The notes: generated by a model not told the origin, from the sequence alone. Shown: positions 9,638 to 18,464, numbered from the stretch's first letter. The stretch: 64,000 nt of DNA from Oscillatoria sp. FACHB-1407 (GCF_014697545.1 NZ_JACJSA010000014.1:1-64000), one strand, 5' to 3'. A program made the numbers and translations.

Positions 9638-10561
9638 TCAAGCACAAGGATGGAGCGGATGACGATATGCCGCCGATGCGCTGATGCAGCTCAGCGGAGC
9701 GTGTTTAAGCAAATCCAAAAATGCATAGGCTGCCGGAGTCAGGAGCGCGTCCGACAAAATTGCAACACTAATCATCCGAGACAGAGGAATGGGCAAACTG
9801 TACACTTTGATTTCCGATGGAATGGGTTCAGCAGCTAGGCGGGGGCTGATGGCGGCTCCAATTCCACGGGCTACCATGTTAACGATGGTGGCATCGGAGC
9901 GGATTTTGTAGGTTGCCTCCAGACTGATGCCGTAGCTGGCACAGTGGGCATAGACCATTGCATCGCAACCGTCGCCATCGGGAGCCATGATCAGCGGGTA
10001 ACGGGTCAAGTCCTCCCATTCCAACCGGGAGGTTGTCGGTTCAAAACTGGGGGGGAAAAGTACCACAAACTCATCGCGCATCAAATCCCAGGTTTCAAAT
10101 TCGCTGCCTGTGGGTAGGTAGGTAATGCCAATATCAGCGCGACCTTGACGCAAATCAGTTTCGACATCGGGGCGATCGTCATACTCGGCAATACGAATGG
10201 CGATCGCTGGATATCTCTGACAAAACTGCGCGATCACATCCGGCAGAATGTGTGTCGCCGCACTACGAAAGGACGAAATCCTCAGCTGCCCGCCATCCAG
10301 TCCTTTAGCCAGGTTTGCCTGGTTGAGGATGTCATCCATCAAATACATCACCTGACGAGCCCGATCGACCACCTGTTGCCCAACAGGGGTAACATGGGCA
10401 CCGTAACGCCCGCGAGACACTAGCAGAACACCGAGATCGTCCTCCAGGGTGGCGATCGCATAACTCACCGCCGACTGCGACACCTGCAACCGCAGGGCAG
10501 CTTCGCTAAAACTGCCACTATCCACAACGGCAATTAGCACCTGAAGTTGCGAAAGTTTCAT
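9638..10561 (-). CDS. LysR-family transcriptional regulator
   Basis: A 307-residue LysR-type regulator. The N-terminal helix-turn-helix is MKLSQLQVLIAVVDSGSFSE with LQVSQSAVSYAI, followed by a LysR substrate-binding domain (residues about 90-290). I chose the ATG at 10561 because the family start MKLSQL lies there; the frame upstream to 10684 has no homology. It is divergent from the EamA exporter at 11070, a common LysR/exporter pairing, so it may control that gene in response to the exported compound. Confidence 0.9.
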   Translation of the reverse strand: MKLSQLQVLIAVVDSGSFSEAALRLQVSQSAVSYAIATLEDDLGVLLVSRGRYGAHVTPVGQQVVDRARQVMYLMDDILNQANLAKGLDGGQLRISSFRSAATHILPDVIAQFCQRYPAIAIRIAEYDDRPDVETDLRQGRADIGITYLPTGSEFETWDLMRDEFVVLFPPSFEPTTSRLEWEDLTRYPLIMAPDGDGCDAMVYAHCASYGISLEATYKIRSDATIVNMVARGIGAAISPRLAAEPIPSEIKVYSLPIPLSRMISVAILSDALLTPAAYAFLDLLKHAPLSCISASAAYRHPLHPCA

Positions 10562-10917
10562 CGAATTTAGGCGTTGATCATGCACAGCAGTACCTCCCAG
10601 GGGTGCAACATTCTGGATCAGTTTTGATTTTCCATTGCTCAATCTCAAGCAACGATCTGATTTTTGGGTGGGGGTATCCACCAAACCAACTGCTCCTCAT
10701 GTCTGCATTGTTACAAAAACTATGACAGGACAAAAGCGATTGATCTATCGAATTCCTTGATGGACGTGATGCACTTCTCCTTTTGCGGGGATTGAGACAA
10801 TCCTTCACCATAGGCGCATCCCTCTCAAAAAACTGGCTGTTTCTTTTAGGTCTGTTCTGTTGGAGAGCCATGCTTTCCAAAGTTCCTTCTGCCGAGAATG
10901 GGAACCTTGAAAAATCA

Positions 10918-11042
10918 GGCGTTGCTGAAATGACAAATGATACGTAAATTCCCAACGTGAGCGAGACGCTCACTCTATCGGGATCATCACAAGGGAGTGC
11001 GAGCATCTTGCTCGCGATTTCATATCCTCAATCAGCAACGCC
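10918..11042. mobile_element. MITE-like element, 125 bp
   Basis: The ends are perfect inverted repeats, GGCGTTGCTGA at 10918-10928 and TCAGCAACGCC at 11032-11042. Inside are two further perfect hairpins, GTGAGCG-AGA-CGCTCAC (10957-10973) and GCGAGCA-TCT-TGCTCGC (10999-11015). There is no coding capacity. The structure fits a miniature inverted-repeat element mobilised by a transposase elsewhere. It lies in the 508-base gap between the LysR gene and the exporter and ends 27 bases before the exporter ATG, so it may supply or disturb its leader. Confidence 0.65.
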
Positions 11043-11069
11043 AAAAATCACTATCTGGGCTGCACTACC

Positions 11070-11921
11070 ATGCTCGTACTGAATAAGAATTTGCATGTTC
11101 AGGGGCTTCTGTTACTCCTGCTCACCACTATCATCTGGGGGACATCTTTCCCTTTACTAAAGGGAATTCTGGTGGATTTGTCCCCGGCCGCTATTATTGC
11201 CATGCGGTTTTCTGTGGCTGCGATCGCCGTCCTCCCTGGTCTGCGCCAGATCAACCCCACCCTGCTTCGCGATGGCATCCTGTTAGGCAGCATTTACTTT
11301 GGGGAATGCGCCCTCTCGCTCATCGCACTGGAAGTGATCCCTGCCAGTCGTTCAGCTTTCATCATTGGTCTGAATGCATTTCTGGTCCCCCTCTTTGGAC
11401 TGTTTTTAGGTTATCGCCTGCCGATGCGGGTGCTATGGGCGGCAGCAGTCGCCGTTGTTGGCATTGGTCTACTGTCGTGGGAAGGGGGCGGCTTTAACTG
11501 GGGAGATGGGGTAACCTTGGGATGCGCGATCGCCGTAGCGATTTACATTCTTCTCTTAGAACGCATCGCACCGCGTCATGCCACCCTGCCTCTGGTGGCT
11601 GTACAGCTTTCGGTCATGGCAGTGTTAGGCACGCTCTGGGCTTTGCCTGAGCTGATGACGCAGATAGGGGCGATCGCCCACCACTTTGGCACTCTCCTCT
11701 ATGCTGGTTTGGTCATCACCGCTACCCCAATTTGGACTCAGGCTCTAGCCCAACGCTGGGTTCCCTCCTACGAAGCTGCTCTCATTTATACGCTGGAACC
11801 CGTCTTTGCAACCATCTTCGCCTTTTTCATGCTGGGCGAAGCGTTAGGAACCCGAGGTTTACTTGGTGGTGCGCTGATCATCGCCGCTACCCTCTGGAGC
11901 CAGCGCAGCGGTTCATTGTAA
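11070..11921 (+). CDS. EamA/DMT-family exporter
   Basis: A 283-residue inner-membrane protein with about ten hydrophobic helices arranged as two EamA repeats, the first opening with TTIIWGTSFPLLKGILVDLSP. The helix and motif pattern is that of drug/metabolite transporters that export amino acids or small metabolites. It is divergent from the LysR gene at 9638-10561, its likely regulator. Its 3' end overlaps the convergent aldo/keto reductase gene by nine bases. The substrate cannot be read from the sequence. Confidence 0.9.
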   Translation: MLVLNKNLHVQGLLLLLLTTIIWGTSFPLLKGILVDLSPAAIIAMRFSVAAIAVLPGLRQINPTLLRDGILLGSIYFGECALSLIALEVIPASRSAFIIGLNAFLVPLFGLFLGYRLPMRVLWAAAVAVVGIGLLSWEGGGFNWGDGVTLGCAIAVAIYILLLERIAPRHATLPLVAVQLSVMAVLGTLWALPELMTQIGAIAHHFGTLLYAGLVITATPIWTQALAQRWVPSYEAALIYTLEPVFATIFAFFMLGEALGTRGLLGGALIIAATLWSQRSGSL

Positions 11922-12980
11922 ATCACATCCAAGCACCTGCCGTGAAACAGGATGCAACCTTAAATCAATCGTTTCAGTTGCCGCACCTAAAAATAAGTTC
12001 TGCAATCGGCGTAGAAACTTCAGGGCAAAGCCAAGATCGACTTCGCTAGCAGCATTTAGCCGAGTTATCTGATCATCGTTTAATGTCACATTTAAACAAC
12101 CAAGATTCTCTTTTAGGTGATCTAAACTTCTCGCTCCAATGATGGGAATATGACGGGGCGACTGTTGGCGAATCCAGGCAAGGGCAACCTGTGCGGCACT
12201 ACAGCCAATTTCATTCGCAACATCAACAACCACTTGAGCAATTTGCATGGCGCGATCGCTCTTGTACTGCTGAAAATACTCCGCTTTATTGAGGCGATCG
12301 CCCTCAGCATCCTGATTCAAATACTTCCCTGTCAGCACGCCACCCCCCAATGGTGACCAGTCTAAAACGCTCAAATTCAGATCTTCTGCCATCGGCAGCA
12401 AATCTCGTTCTACGGTGCGCTCCACCAAATTGTACTCAAGCTGAATGGCCGCAAAGGTAGTCATGTTCTTCAATTCGGCGATCGTCTGAGCGCGGCTGAT
12501 AATCCAGGCAGGAGCATCGGAAATACCAACATACATGACTTTGCCAGAGCGAACGGCATCGTCCAGTGCCCGCATGATTTCCTCAACCGGGGTCACAGTA
12601 TCCCACATATGTACCCAATAGAGATCGATGTAGTCAGTGTTGAGCCGCTTGAGGCTGGCTTCTAGCGATCGCATCAAGTTTTTTCGTTGATTGCCACTGG
12701 AATTGGGATCATTCGGATTCATCATCACCGTGTACTTGGTAGCGATGACAAAGCGATCGCGTTCTGACTCGACAAACTCACCCAACATTTTTTCACTTGT
12801 GCCGTTGGTGTAGACATTGGCGGTGTCGATGAAATTACCTCCTGCTTCAGCAAATGCATCAAATATGGCTTGGCTGGTTTCTTTATTTGCACCCCAATCC
12901 CAGTCCTCGCCAAAGGTCATAGCACCGAGGCACAGTTCAGACACTCTCAATCCGGTGTTACCCAAAAGTTTGTATTGCAT
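11913..12980 (-). CDS. Aldo/keto reductase
   Basis: A 355-residue NADPH-dependent aldo/keto reductase. The family signatures are LGAMTFGEDWDWG, the catalytic Asp/Tyr region NFIDTANVYTNGTSE, the catalytic Lys in FVIATKYT, the His in DLYWVHMWD, and the cofactor region PIIGARSLDHLKENL. It would reduce aldehydes or ketones in the cytoplasm. It is the last gene of a minus-strand run (15949 down to 11913) that also holds two SDRs, a monooxygenase-like protein and an SMP-30-like protein. The final 40 residues are atypical and lie in the overlap with the convergent exporter gene. Confidence 0.93.
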   Translation of the reverse strand: MQYKLLGNTGLRVSELCLGAMTFGEDWDWGANKETSQAIFDAFAEAGGNFIDTANVYTNGTSEKMLGEFVESERDRFVIATKYTVMMNPNDPNSSGNQRKNLMRSLEASLKRLNTDYIDLYWVHMWDTVTPVEEIMRALDDAVRSGKVMYVGISDAPAWIISRAQTIAELKNMTTFAAIQLEYNLVERTVERDLLPMAEDLNLSVLDWSPLGGGVLTGKYLNQDAEGDRLNKAEYFQQYKSDRAMQIAQVVVDVANEIGCSAAQVALAWIRQQSPRHIPIIGARSLDHLKENLGCLNVTLNDDQITRLNAASEVDLGFALKFLRRLQNLFLGAATETIDLRLHPVSRQVLGCDLQ

Positions 12981-13020
12981 GAGTAGGTTCCTATCTCCAA
13001 TCGTGATTACGAAGGCTCAA

Positions 13021-14007
13021 TTATGAGAGTGCAAATCGGCGTACAAAGAAGCGATCGGGAATTGCGGTTTCTTGTCCTGATACAAGGCGATGACGGAAAA
13101 GCGATTCTGTCAACCAGATTTCTCCACCCACAACAGTTAAATTAACAGGTAAATCCATCCCAGATGCCAGTGTATTGAATTGAGGTCTAGCACCCGTTTC
13201 TAAACCATGTAGTTGCAACAGGCGACCATTCCCACTGTCGATACCCCCCTCAACCATGATGAGAGAGCCATCGGCAGCGAATTGAATTGCATCCGAACCA
13301 TCGATTTTGCGGGGTAGCTCAATTTCATCAACGGTGGGATTTCCGATAGACTGTGGCGTTACCTTAAACAGACGACCATCGGAGTACATCGTGACAAACA
13401 GAACGCCATCGGCGTTACGCACAATTCCAGACAACCCAAACCGAAGCTGAGTCCGGAAGCGATCGTCTTCTGCCCAGGTTTGAAATTGAGTTGTCCCTGG
13501 TGGTAAGTAATGAATACGAGGACGCAGAGAGTCTGTTACATAAACGCCTCCTTGCGGATCAAGCGCAATATCATTTCCAAACCCTCCATCTGGCATGGGG
13601 ATGACATGCTGGACTTCACCAGAGCGAACATCGATGGCAAAAATTCGGTGGGGATTTTGAACAGTTTCGCCATGGCTTTGCCGTGCCCCCAGTACGTCAG
13701 GAGAAGCCCCCCACAACAGGTGACGTGGCTCATCCAGACGTAGACTTGTCACTGCAAAAATATCGTCATTTCCCTCAAAGAGTGTTTGAGCTTCACCCGC
13801 AGAATTGATCTGTAGAATCCGACCGCTGAGAACAGAACCGACATACAGCGTGCCATTCTGCGAACGAGCAATCCCGTTGGGATACTGAAAGCCAGCAGGT
13901 AACTCAAGTGGGTCTAATTCCCTGATTGAAGCGGCAACCGAACGTAGTGGGGATAGGGCGATCGCACCCACACATCCGAGCGCAAACAATACTTCTCGTC
14001 GTTTCAT
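13021..14007 (-). CDS. SMP-30/NHL-type beta-propeller protein, exported
   Basis: A 328-residue protein with an N-terminal export signal (MKRREVLFALGCVGAIALSP, a twin-arginine-like start) and repeated strands typical of SMP-30/gluconolactonase or NHL propellers, for example FQYPNGIARSQNGTLYVGS, GNDIALDPQGGVYVTDSLRP and SGIVRNADGVLFVTMYSDGR. Such proteins are lactonases or sugar/ligand-binding propellers; which applies here is not clear. It starts 14 bases after the upstream SDR ends, so the two are probably co-transcribed. It would act in the periplasm. Confidence 0.8.
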   Translation of the reverse strand: MKRREVLFALGCVGAIALSPLRSVAASIRELDPLELPAGFQYPNGIARSQNGTLYVGSVLSGRILQINSAGEAQTLFEGNDDIFAVTSLRLDEPRHLLWGASPDVLGARQSHGETVQNPHRIFAIDVRSGEVQHVIPMPDGGFGNDIALDPQGGVYVTDSLRPRIHYLPPGTTQFQTWAEDDRFRTQLRFGLSGIVRNADGVLFVTMYSDGRLFKVTPQSIGNPTVDEIELPRKIDGSDAIQFAADGSLIMVEGGIDSGNGRLLQLHGLETGARPQFNTLASGMDLPVNLTVVGGEIWLTESLFRHRLVSGQETAIPDRFFVRRFALS

Positions 14008-14021
14008 TGTCTTCCTCCTAA

Positions 14022-14807
14022 TTACGCAATACGATGTCCTGGAATGGCATAGCCACCATCCACAACAATGGTTTGTCCGGTGATGTAAGTGGCAGCATCA
14101 GAACAGAGCCAAACCACTGCTTCTGCCACTTCTTCAGAAGTGCCTAACCGCTTCACTGGAATGTGCCGGGCGAATGCTTGAACAACGGCATCATTCGGAT
14201 CATCGGGATTGCCAAAGCGTCGAAACATTTCGGTATCGATGATGCCAGGATTCACATTGTTAACCCGGATGCCATACTGGGCACATTCCAATGCGGCTGC
14301 TCGCACCATGCCATCTAACCCTCCTTTGCTAGCAGAGTAGATGGTGGAGCCGAGCAATCCACCTTTCGCCAACCAGGACGAGGTATTGACGATCGCGCCC
14401 CCTGTGCCCTGCTGGATCATCTGCTCAATTTCGTATTTCAAACAGAGCCAAACGGCTTTGAGATTGGTGGTGATCGTATGTTCCCAATTGGCTTCTGTCA
14501 GTTGGGTGATGGGTGCAAACACCCCTTCCGTTCCGGCATTGTTGAAGGCGTAGTCTAACCGCCCATAAAGGGCGATCGCTTTGTGAATCAGTGCCTCAAC
14601 TTCGGCGGGTTGAGAGATATCTGTTTTGACAAAACTGGCTTCTCCTCCCATCTGCTGAATTTGCTCTACAACCTGTTTGCCTTCCGCCTCGCGCCTCGCT
14701 GCGATGACAACGCTTGCTCCCTGTTTAGCAAATTGCACAGCCGCTGCACGACCCATACCAGAAGTGCCACCTGTAACCAAAGCAACCTTGTTGTTGAAAG
14801 TGTTCAT
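14022..14807 (-). CDS. SDR-family oxidoreductase
   Basis: A 261-residue classical short-chain dehydrogenase/reductase. It has the cofactor-binding VTGGTSGMGRA, the NNAG motif, the catalytic Ser region NTSSW, the catalytic YSASK, and the C-terminal GQTIVVDGGYAIPGH. The R in AARREAEG after beta-2 suggests NADP(H) preference. It is the third gene of the minus-strand oxidoreductase run and shares it with a second SDR 44 bases upstream. The substrate is unknown. Confidence 0.93.
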   Translation of the reverse strand: MNTFNNKVALVTGGTSGMGRAAAVQFAKQGASVVIAARREAEGKQVVEQIQQMGGEASFVKTDISQPAEVEALIHKAIALYGRLDYAFNNAGTEGVFAPITQLTEANWEHTITTNLKAVWLCLKYEIEQMIQQGTGGAIVNTSSWLAKGGLLGSTIYSASKGGLDGMVRAAALECAQYGIRVNNVNPGIIDTEMFRRFGNPDDPNDAVVQAFARHIPVKRLGTSEEVAEAVVWLCSDAATYITGQTIVVDGGYAIPGHRIA

Positions 14808-14851
14808 GATGATTTCTCCGTTGAATGTGTGATTGAAAAGTCGTGCGATCG

Positions 14852-15589
14852 CTAAGTCAGGTACAAACCACCGTTAACGCTGATGGTCTGCCCAGTCATG
14901 TATCCATTTGCGGCAAGCATTACAGCCACTTGTGCGACTTCTTCAGCCGTACCAAATCGCCCCATAGGAGCCGTAATTGAGCCTGATAGAGACGCGATCA
15001 TGTCAGTATCAATAGCAGCAGCGGCGATCGCATTCACCGTAATTCCTTCATTGATTAAACACCGGGCGTAATAGTGCATTAATCCCAGTTGTCCTGCTTT
15101 GGATGCGGCATAATGCAGTCCTACTGCACCGCCGATTTGAGCCGCTATTGAGGAAATCATGATGATGCGTCCCCATTGCTGTTGTCGCATCTTGGGCAGA
15201 ACAGCCTGTGTCACCAGAAACGTTGATTTGAGATTCACGGCGATCGTCTCATCCCACTCTCTTTCAGTCACTGACTCTAATGAACACGGTTGAGCAATAC
15301 CAGCATTATTCACCAGAATTGAAATGCTTCCTAATGTCTGCTCAACGTGCTGAATCATTTGTTCAGTGTCGTTAAACTGAGAAGCATCCGCTTGTACTGC
15401 AATCGCTTTTTGCCCAGTTTCTCTAAGAAGATGACAGACTTGATCCGCTGCCTCTTTTTGCTTGTGAAAGTTTACTGCAACATGGACTCCAGTGTTTGCC
15501 AGAGCGATCGCGATCGCCCTACCAATTCCACGACTGCCACCTGTTACTAATGCAACTTTCCCATTCAATTCGTTGGCTATTTCTAGCAT
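14852..15589 (-). CDS. SDR-family oxidoreductase (FabG-like)
   Basis: A 245-residue classical SDR with VTGGSRGIGRA, the NNAG motif, the catalytic YAASKAG, and the C-terminal GYMTGQTISVNGGLYLT, overall close to 3-oxoacyl-ACP reductase-like SDRs. A strong ribosome site, GAGGAG, precedes its ATG. It is second in the minus-strand run after the ABM-domain gene and ahead of the SDR at 14022. The generic family membership is sure; the substrate is not. Confidence 0.92.
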   Translation of the reverse strand: MLEIANELNGKVALVTGGSRGIGRAIAIALANTGVHVAVNFHKQKEAADQVCHLLRETGQKAIAVQADASQFNDTEQMIQHVEQTLGSISILVNNAGIAQPCSLESVTEREWDETIAVNLKSTFLVTQAVLPKMRQQQWGRIIMISSIAAQIGGAVGLHYAASKAGQLGLMHYYARCLINEGITVNAIAAAAIDTDMIASLSGSITAPMGRFGTAEEVAQVAVMLAANGYMTGQTISVNGGLYLT

Positions 15590-15652
15590 TGTGACTCCTC
15601 ACAAGCTTAAAAGCATGAGCTTGAATCCTATTTAGAATTGCAATGATCTACG

Positions 15653-15949
15653 TCAGCTAATTTCTCGTAATACCGTTATGTGAAGCGGCTCAGCCAGTAG
15701 GTTCGGCGCATTGGCAGCAAATTCTTTTGAGTGGGCAAGACTAAAGTGCAAATCAAGTGCTGCTTGATCTGTCCAGTTTTCATACAGTAGAAATAAGCCA
15801 GGTTCGTCGATCGCCTCATGCAGGTCATAGTTAAGGCAACCAGCCTCGGCTCGACTGAGAGGAACCAGATGTAGCAAGGCATCTCGGAGTTCAGCTTCCT
15901 TGCCCGGTTTCGCCTTTAAACGTCCAATAATTGTGAGTTTTTCTGACAT
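15653..15949 (-). CDS. Antibiotic-biosynthesis-monooxygenase (ABM) domain protein
   Basis: A 98-residue single-domain protein of the ABM/YgiN fold (MSEKLTIIGRLKAKPGKEAELRDAL; CLNYDLHEAIDEPGLFLLYENW; HITVLREIS). Relatives act as quinol monooxygenases or protect against reactive electrophiles. It heads the minus-strand oxidoreductase run, and the LysR gene at 16680 diverges from it across 730 bases. A LysR-type palindrome lies 30 bases upstream of its ATG, so it is probably the first gene of an inducible operon. Confidence 0.88.
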   Translation of the reverse strand: MSEKLTIIGRLKAKPGKEAELRDALLHLVPLSRAEAGCLNYDLHEAIDEPGLFLLYENWTDQAALDLHFSLAHSKEFAANAPNLLAEPLHITVLREIS

Positions 15950-15978
15950 ATATTGTTTCTCCTTCTACAGTCAACCCA

Positions 15979-15995
15979 TTTCAGTGACAGTGAAA
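15979..15995 (-). promoter_or_regulatory. LysR-type operator candidate (TTTCA-N7-TGAAA)
   Basis: TTTCAGTGACAGTGAAA is a 17-base interrupted palindrome of the T-N11-A kind bound by LysR regulators. It lies 30 bases upstream of the first gene of the oxidoreductase run, while a LysR gene (16680) lies divergently beyond it. A second interrupted repeat, ACAGT...ACTGT, follows at 16041-16065. The sequence is seen; binding is inferred. Confidence 0.4.
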
Positions 15996-16069
15996 TCACA
16001 AACCAAGTAGATGAGATAAAGTACAATCTGCTGAACTTCAACAGTATATTTTTCAGTTAAACTGTGCTG

Positions 16070-16237
16070 TCAAATTCCGAAGATCTTACTCAATAATTCC
16101 GAACGCTGCTGCTGCAAATCTTCGAGTTGTTCCTCAATTTCTTCCAGACGGACAAGGAGTACCGCAAGAGTTTTGGCTTCTCCACGAAGACAAAGAGCAG
16201 GATTCCATTGCCACTGGTCATTTTGAATTTGATTCAT
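16070..16237 (-). CDS. Small coiled-coil protein, unknown
   Basis: A 55-codon frame from ATG 16237 to TGA 16070, ending LQQQRSELLSKIFGI. Residues about 28-50 (VLLVRLEEIEEQLEDLQQQRSELL) form a strongly amphipathic coiled coil, unlikely in random sequence, and the N-terminus has DQWQWNPALCLRGEAKTLA. The family is not recognised. It could be a genuine small protein or the remnant of a larger one. It lies between the ABM gene and the LysR gene. Confidence 0.45.
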   Translation of the reverse strand: MNQIQNDQWQWNPALCLRGEAKTLAVLLVRLEEIEEQLEDLQQQRSELLSKIFGI

Positions 16238-16679
16238 GACTTCATCTGCTGGAAAATGCTTCCTAAACGGAGTAGATTAATTTGTCGGATTGTTCGTATT
16301 GAGTCCTTGATTCTAATCTCACAATCGCTCTTTTATTTCTTGTGTTTGCTAACCTTTTAGTCTTGTAGTTGACTCAATCTCATTTTTCTTTCCTCCTGTT
16401 GATGATTGAGAGTTGGGCGATCGCCAGCACAAAGCAACCTCATGGAAAGGCATCTTCTGTGAACGGTTTTTGAAGAAGACGATTCCTATTAAGGACAGGT
16501 CTGTAGAAGCTCAACTGCCAAATTTGAGTTGCTTGATTACCCAGGCTGAATGGATAGTTGTTTTTGGTTTTCGCCGTTTGTTTGCCAAAACGACTTCGAT
16601 AGCTTTAGTGTATATTCGTGCTTGAAATATTGACAATACCTTTTTTGAGCACCACTGTCGTGCAAAAAACGCAATAATC
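16238..16679. other. Intergenic region upstream of LysR gene
   Basis: No supported gene. Two open frames on the plus strand (16127-16360 and 16413-16625) have no domain signature and no clear ribosome sites. AT-rich sequence just before 16680 would fit the LysR promoter. Confidence 0.4.
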
Positions 16680-17573
16680 ATGAGTCGTCTTCAAGATTTA
16701 GAAGTGTTTGTGCAAGTTGTTGAAAGTGGCAACTTTGCTAAAGCTGCCGCACAATTGCAGTTGAATCCCTCTGCCGTTAGTCGCCGCATTAGCAACCTTG
16801 AAGACCATTTAGGAGTGCGTCTGTTTAATCGCACTACTCGGAGCCTGAGCTTAACGGAGGTGGGCAAACGCTACTTCAATCGTTGCCTAAATATTTTGGG
16901 AGATATTGAGGAAGCTGAGCAGGAAGCACGGCAACACAGTGACGAGCCACAGGGATTACTCCAAGTCAGTTGCTCGACCTTCTTTGCCTATCAAGTCATT
17001 CTCAGCCGACTTACCGAATTTCTGAACCAGCATCCACAGGTACGGCTTAAGCTGGTGTTGACCGACGATGTGGTTGATGTGGTAGCTGAAGGAGTGGATG
17101 TTGCCATTCGGATTGGCGAATTAGCAGATTCTTCACTCATTGCTAGAAGATTAGTCTCCAATCGGCGGATTGTTTGTGCCGCTCCTGCTTACCTTGAGCG
17201 ACATGGTATACCGATGACTCCAGATGATTTGGCACAGCACAATTGTTTAGTTTTGAGTGCTTATAAAACTACACTCAATCAATGGCGATTTAAGGATGGA
17301 AGCGGATATCGCGAGATGAGTGTACAAGGCAACTTTGAAGTAAATAGTGGTAACGCCCTGTATAAAGCTCTTTTAGCTGGAGTAGGAATCAGCCGAGTAG
17401 CAACGGCTCTGGTTACCTGCGATCTGCAATCCGGTCGATTGATCCGCCTGCTTGAAGACTATGAAGATGATACTGATGGCGGAATTTATGCAGTGTTTCC
17501 GAGCGATCGCTATTTGTTACCCAAAGTGAGAGTTTTTGTTGAGTTTTTAGTCAATACTTTGTCTCAACAATGA
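16680..17573 (+). CDS. LysR-family transcriptional regulator
   Basis: A 297-residue LysR regulator of the large CrgA/DmlR-like group. The N-terminal helix-turn-helix has MSRLQDLEVFVQVVESGNFA, LNPSAVSRRIS and LFNRTTRSLSLTEVGKRYF, and it is followed by a periplasmic-binding-fold effector domain. Members of this group often control adjacent oxidoreductase genes. It is divergent from the minus-strand oxidoreductase run at 15949-11913, and the palindrome at 15979-15995 is a plausible binding site. Confidence 0.93.
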   Translation: MSRLQDLEVFVQVVESGNFAKAAAQLQLNPSAVSRRISNLEDHLGVRLFNRTTRSLSLTEVGKRYFNRCLNILGDIEEAEQEARQHSDEPQGLLQVSCSTFFAYQVILSRLTEFLNQHPQVRLKLVLTDDVVDVVAEGVDVAIRIGELADSSLIARRLVSNRRIVCAAPAYLERHGIPMTPDDLAQHNCLVLSAYKTTLNQWRFKDGSGYREMSVQGNFEVNSGNALYKALLAGVGISRVATALVTCDLQSGRLIRLLEDYEDDTDGGIYAVFPSDRYLLPKVRVFVEFLVNTLSQQ

Positions 17574-17630
17574 TGATTACTGTACTTCTCAGACAACGTT
17601 TTATTGTAGAAGTTAAATGATTTGATACAT

Positions 17631-17979
17631 CTAAAGAAGTTGTACCAGTAGTTGTGATGCTAGCAGAAAATGTATGCGTCCTGGTGTGTTTGCACCAACA
17701 ATAGGAAACTGGTCGAGAAAGCTCAGTCCCCAGCGAGTTGCTGCAAAATATTTATCCAACATCGCTATAGTTGGTTAGCTTCAACTTAGTTTCATCCTGT
17801 GTTTGGGCGATCGCTTGAAACAAAGTCTGTAGGATATTTGTCGTGGTGGGTTGCTCCGTCCTGATCGTTACGATGCGTTGAACAGCAGAATTTGTCAAGT
17901 GACAGCCTGTCAAAGAAAAGCAAAGAGTTAAGACAGGGCGGCAAAGTGTACTCGATCGAGGTCTATCCAACAGTAGCAA
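17631..17979 (-). other. Possible broken small gene with lipoprotein-like start
   Basis: On the minus strand, a frame from 17979 encodes an arginine-containing start, a hydrophobic stretch and a good lipobox (CFSLTGC). It then gives SAVQRIVTIRTEQPTTTNI and stops at 17752. An overlapping frame (17762-17631) continues with LDKYFAATRWGLSFLDQFP and PGRIHFLLAS. Together they could be one frameshifted gene. No family was recognised and this may be chance, so I give it little weight. Confidence 0.25.
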
Positions 17980-18097
17980 GATACTTTTACTCTGAGTTTA
18001 CGCGATGGGCAACTTCGTGAAAAATTCCTCCTCTAGTACTTCCCCGATACAGCTACGGTGTATACAGATCTCGCTCTTCTCCAAATCATTCGGGAAC

Positions 18098-18300
18098 CAG
18101 GCATTGGTGGGTTCCCCCAAACCCCCATTGGGGGACGCCACTGCCTCCCCTAAGCCCCCTTAGCAAGAGGTGTTTCAGTTCACCCAAAAACGCGCTTCGC
18201 ATCGACTCCAAGTACGGGTATTTCTGATTGGATCAAGACCGTTGACGAAGGCTCAAAGTCCCCCAATTTTGGGGGATGTAAGGGGGCTGAGAGGACTTGT
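18098..18300. repeat. GC-rich palindromic repeats upstream of exporter operon
   Basis: Two C-run/G-run hairpins occur: CCCCC-ATT-GGGGG at 18122-18134 and CCCCCAA-TT-TTGGGGG at 18260-18275. Near them are TAAGCCCCCTTAGCAAGAGG and TGTAAGGGGGCTGAGAGGAC. These resemble the short dispersed repeats of cyanobacterial intergenic DNA. The rest of the gap 17980-18401 holds nothing recognisable. Confidence 0.5.
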
Positions 18301-18401
18301 GTATACGCGGTAGCCTCTAGAGAAGTTGCACACCACGTTGGTTTTGTTTCATCCAATATCATCGGCAAACTGAGCCTTTATCTACAACGAGGGAGATTTG
18401 T

Positions 18402-18449
18402 ATGACTGACTTTGCAACTGATTCCTATCGATGGATTGCTATTTCCTAG
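18402..18449 (+). CDS. Possible 15-residue leader peptide
   Basis: An ATG at 18402, preceded by the strong ribosome site GAGGGAGAT, opens a 15-codon frame (MTDFATDSYRWIAIS) that stops at 18449, 15 bases before the exporter's first gene. Its ribosome site is better than many in the window. A translated leader that couples to or attenuates the exporter operon is possible; chance is also possible. Confidence 0.3.
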   Translation: MTDFATDSYRWIAIS

Positions 18450-18464
18450 GGAAGATGAGATTCT

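Noticed and set aside
10578-11006. A 142-codon minus-strand frame between the LysR and exporter genes
   Set aside because: It runs through the MITE and the LysR leader, and the translated sequence has no recognisable domain.
15587-15605. ACTCCTCACA, similar to the core of the small RNA Yfr1
   Set aside because: It is simply the complement of the strong ribosome site (GAGGAG) of the SDR gene at 14852-15589; no Yfr1-like hairpins flank it.
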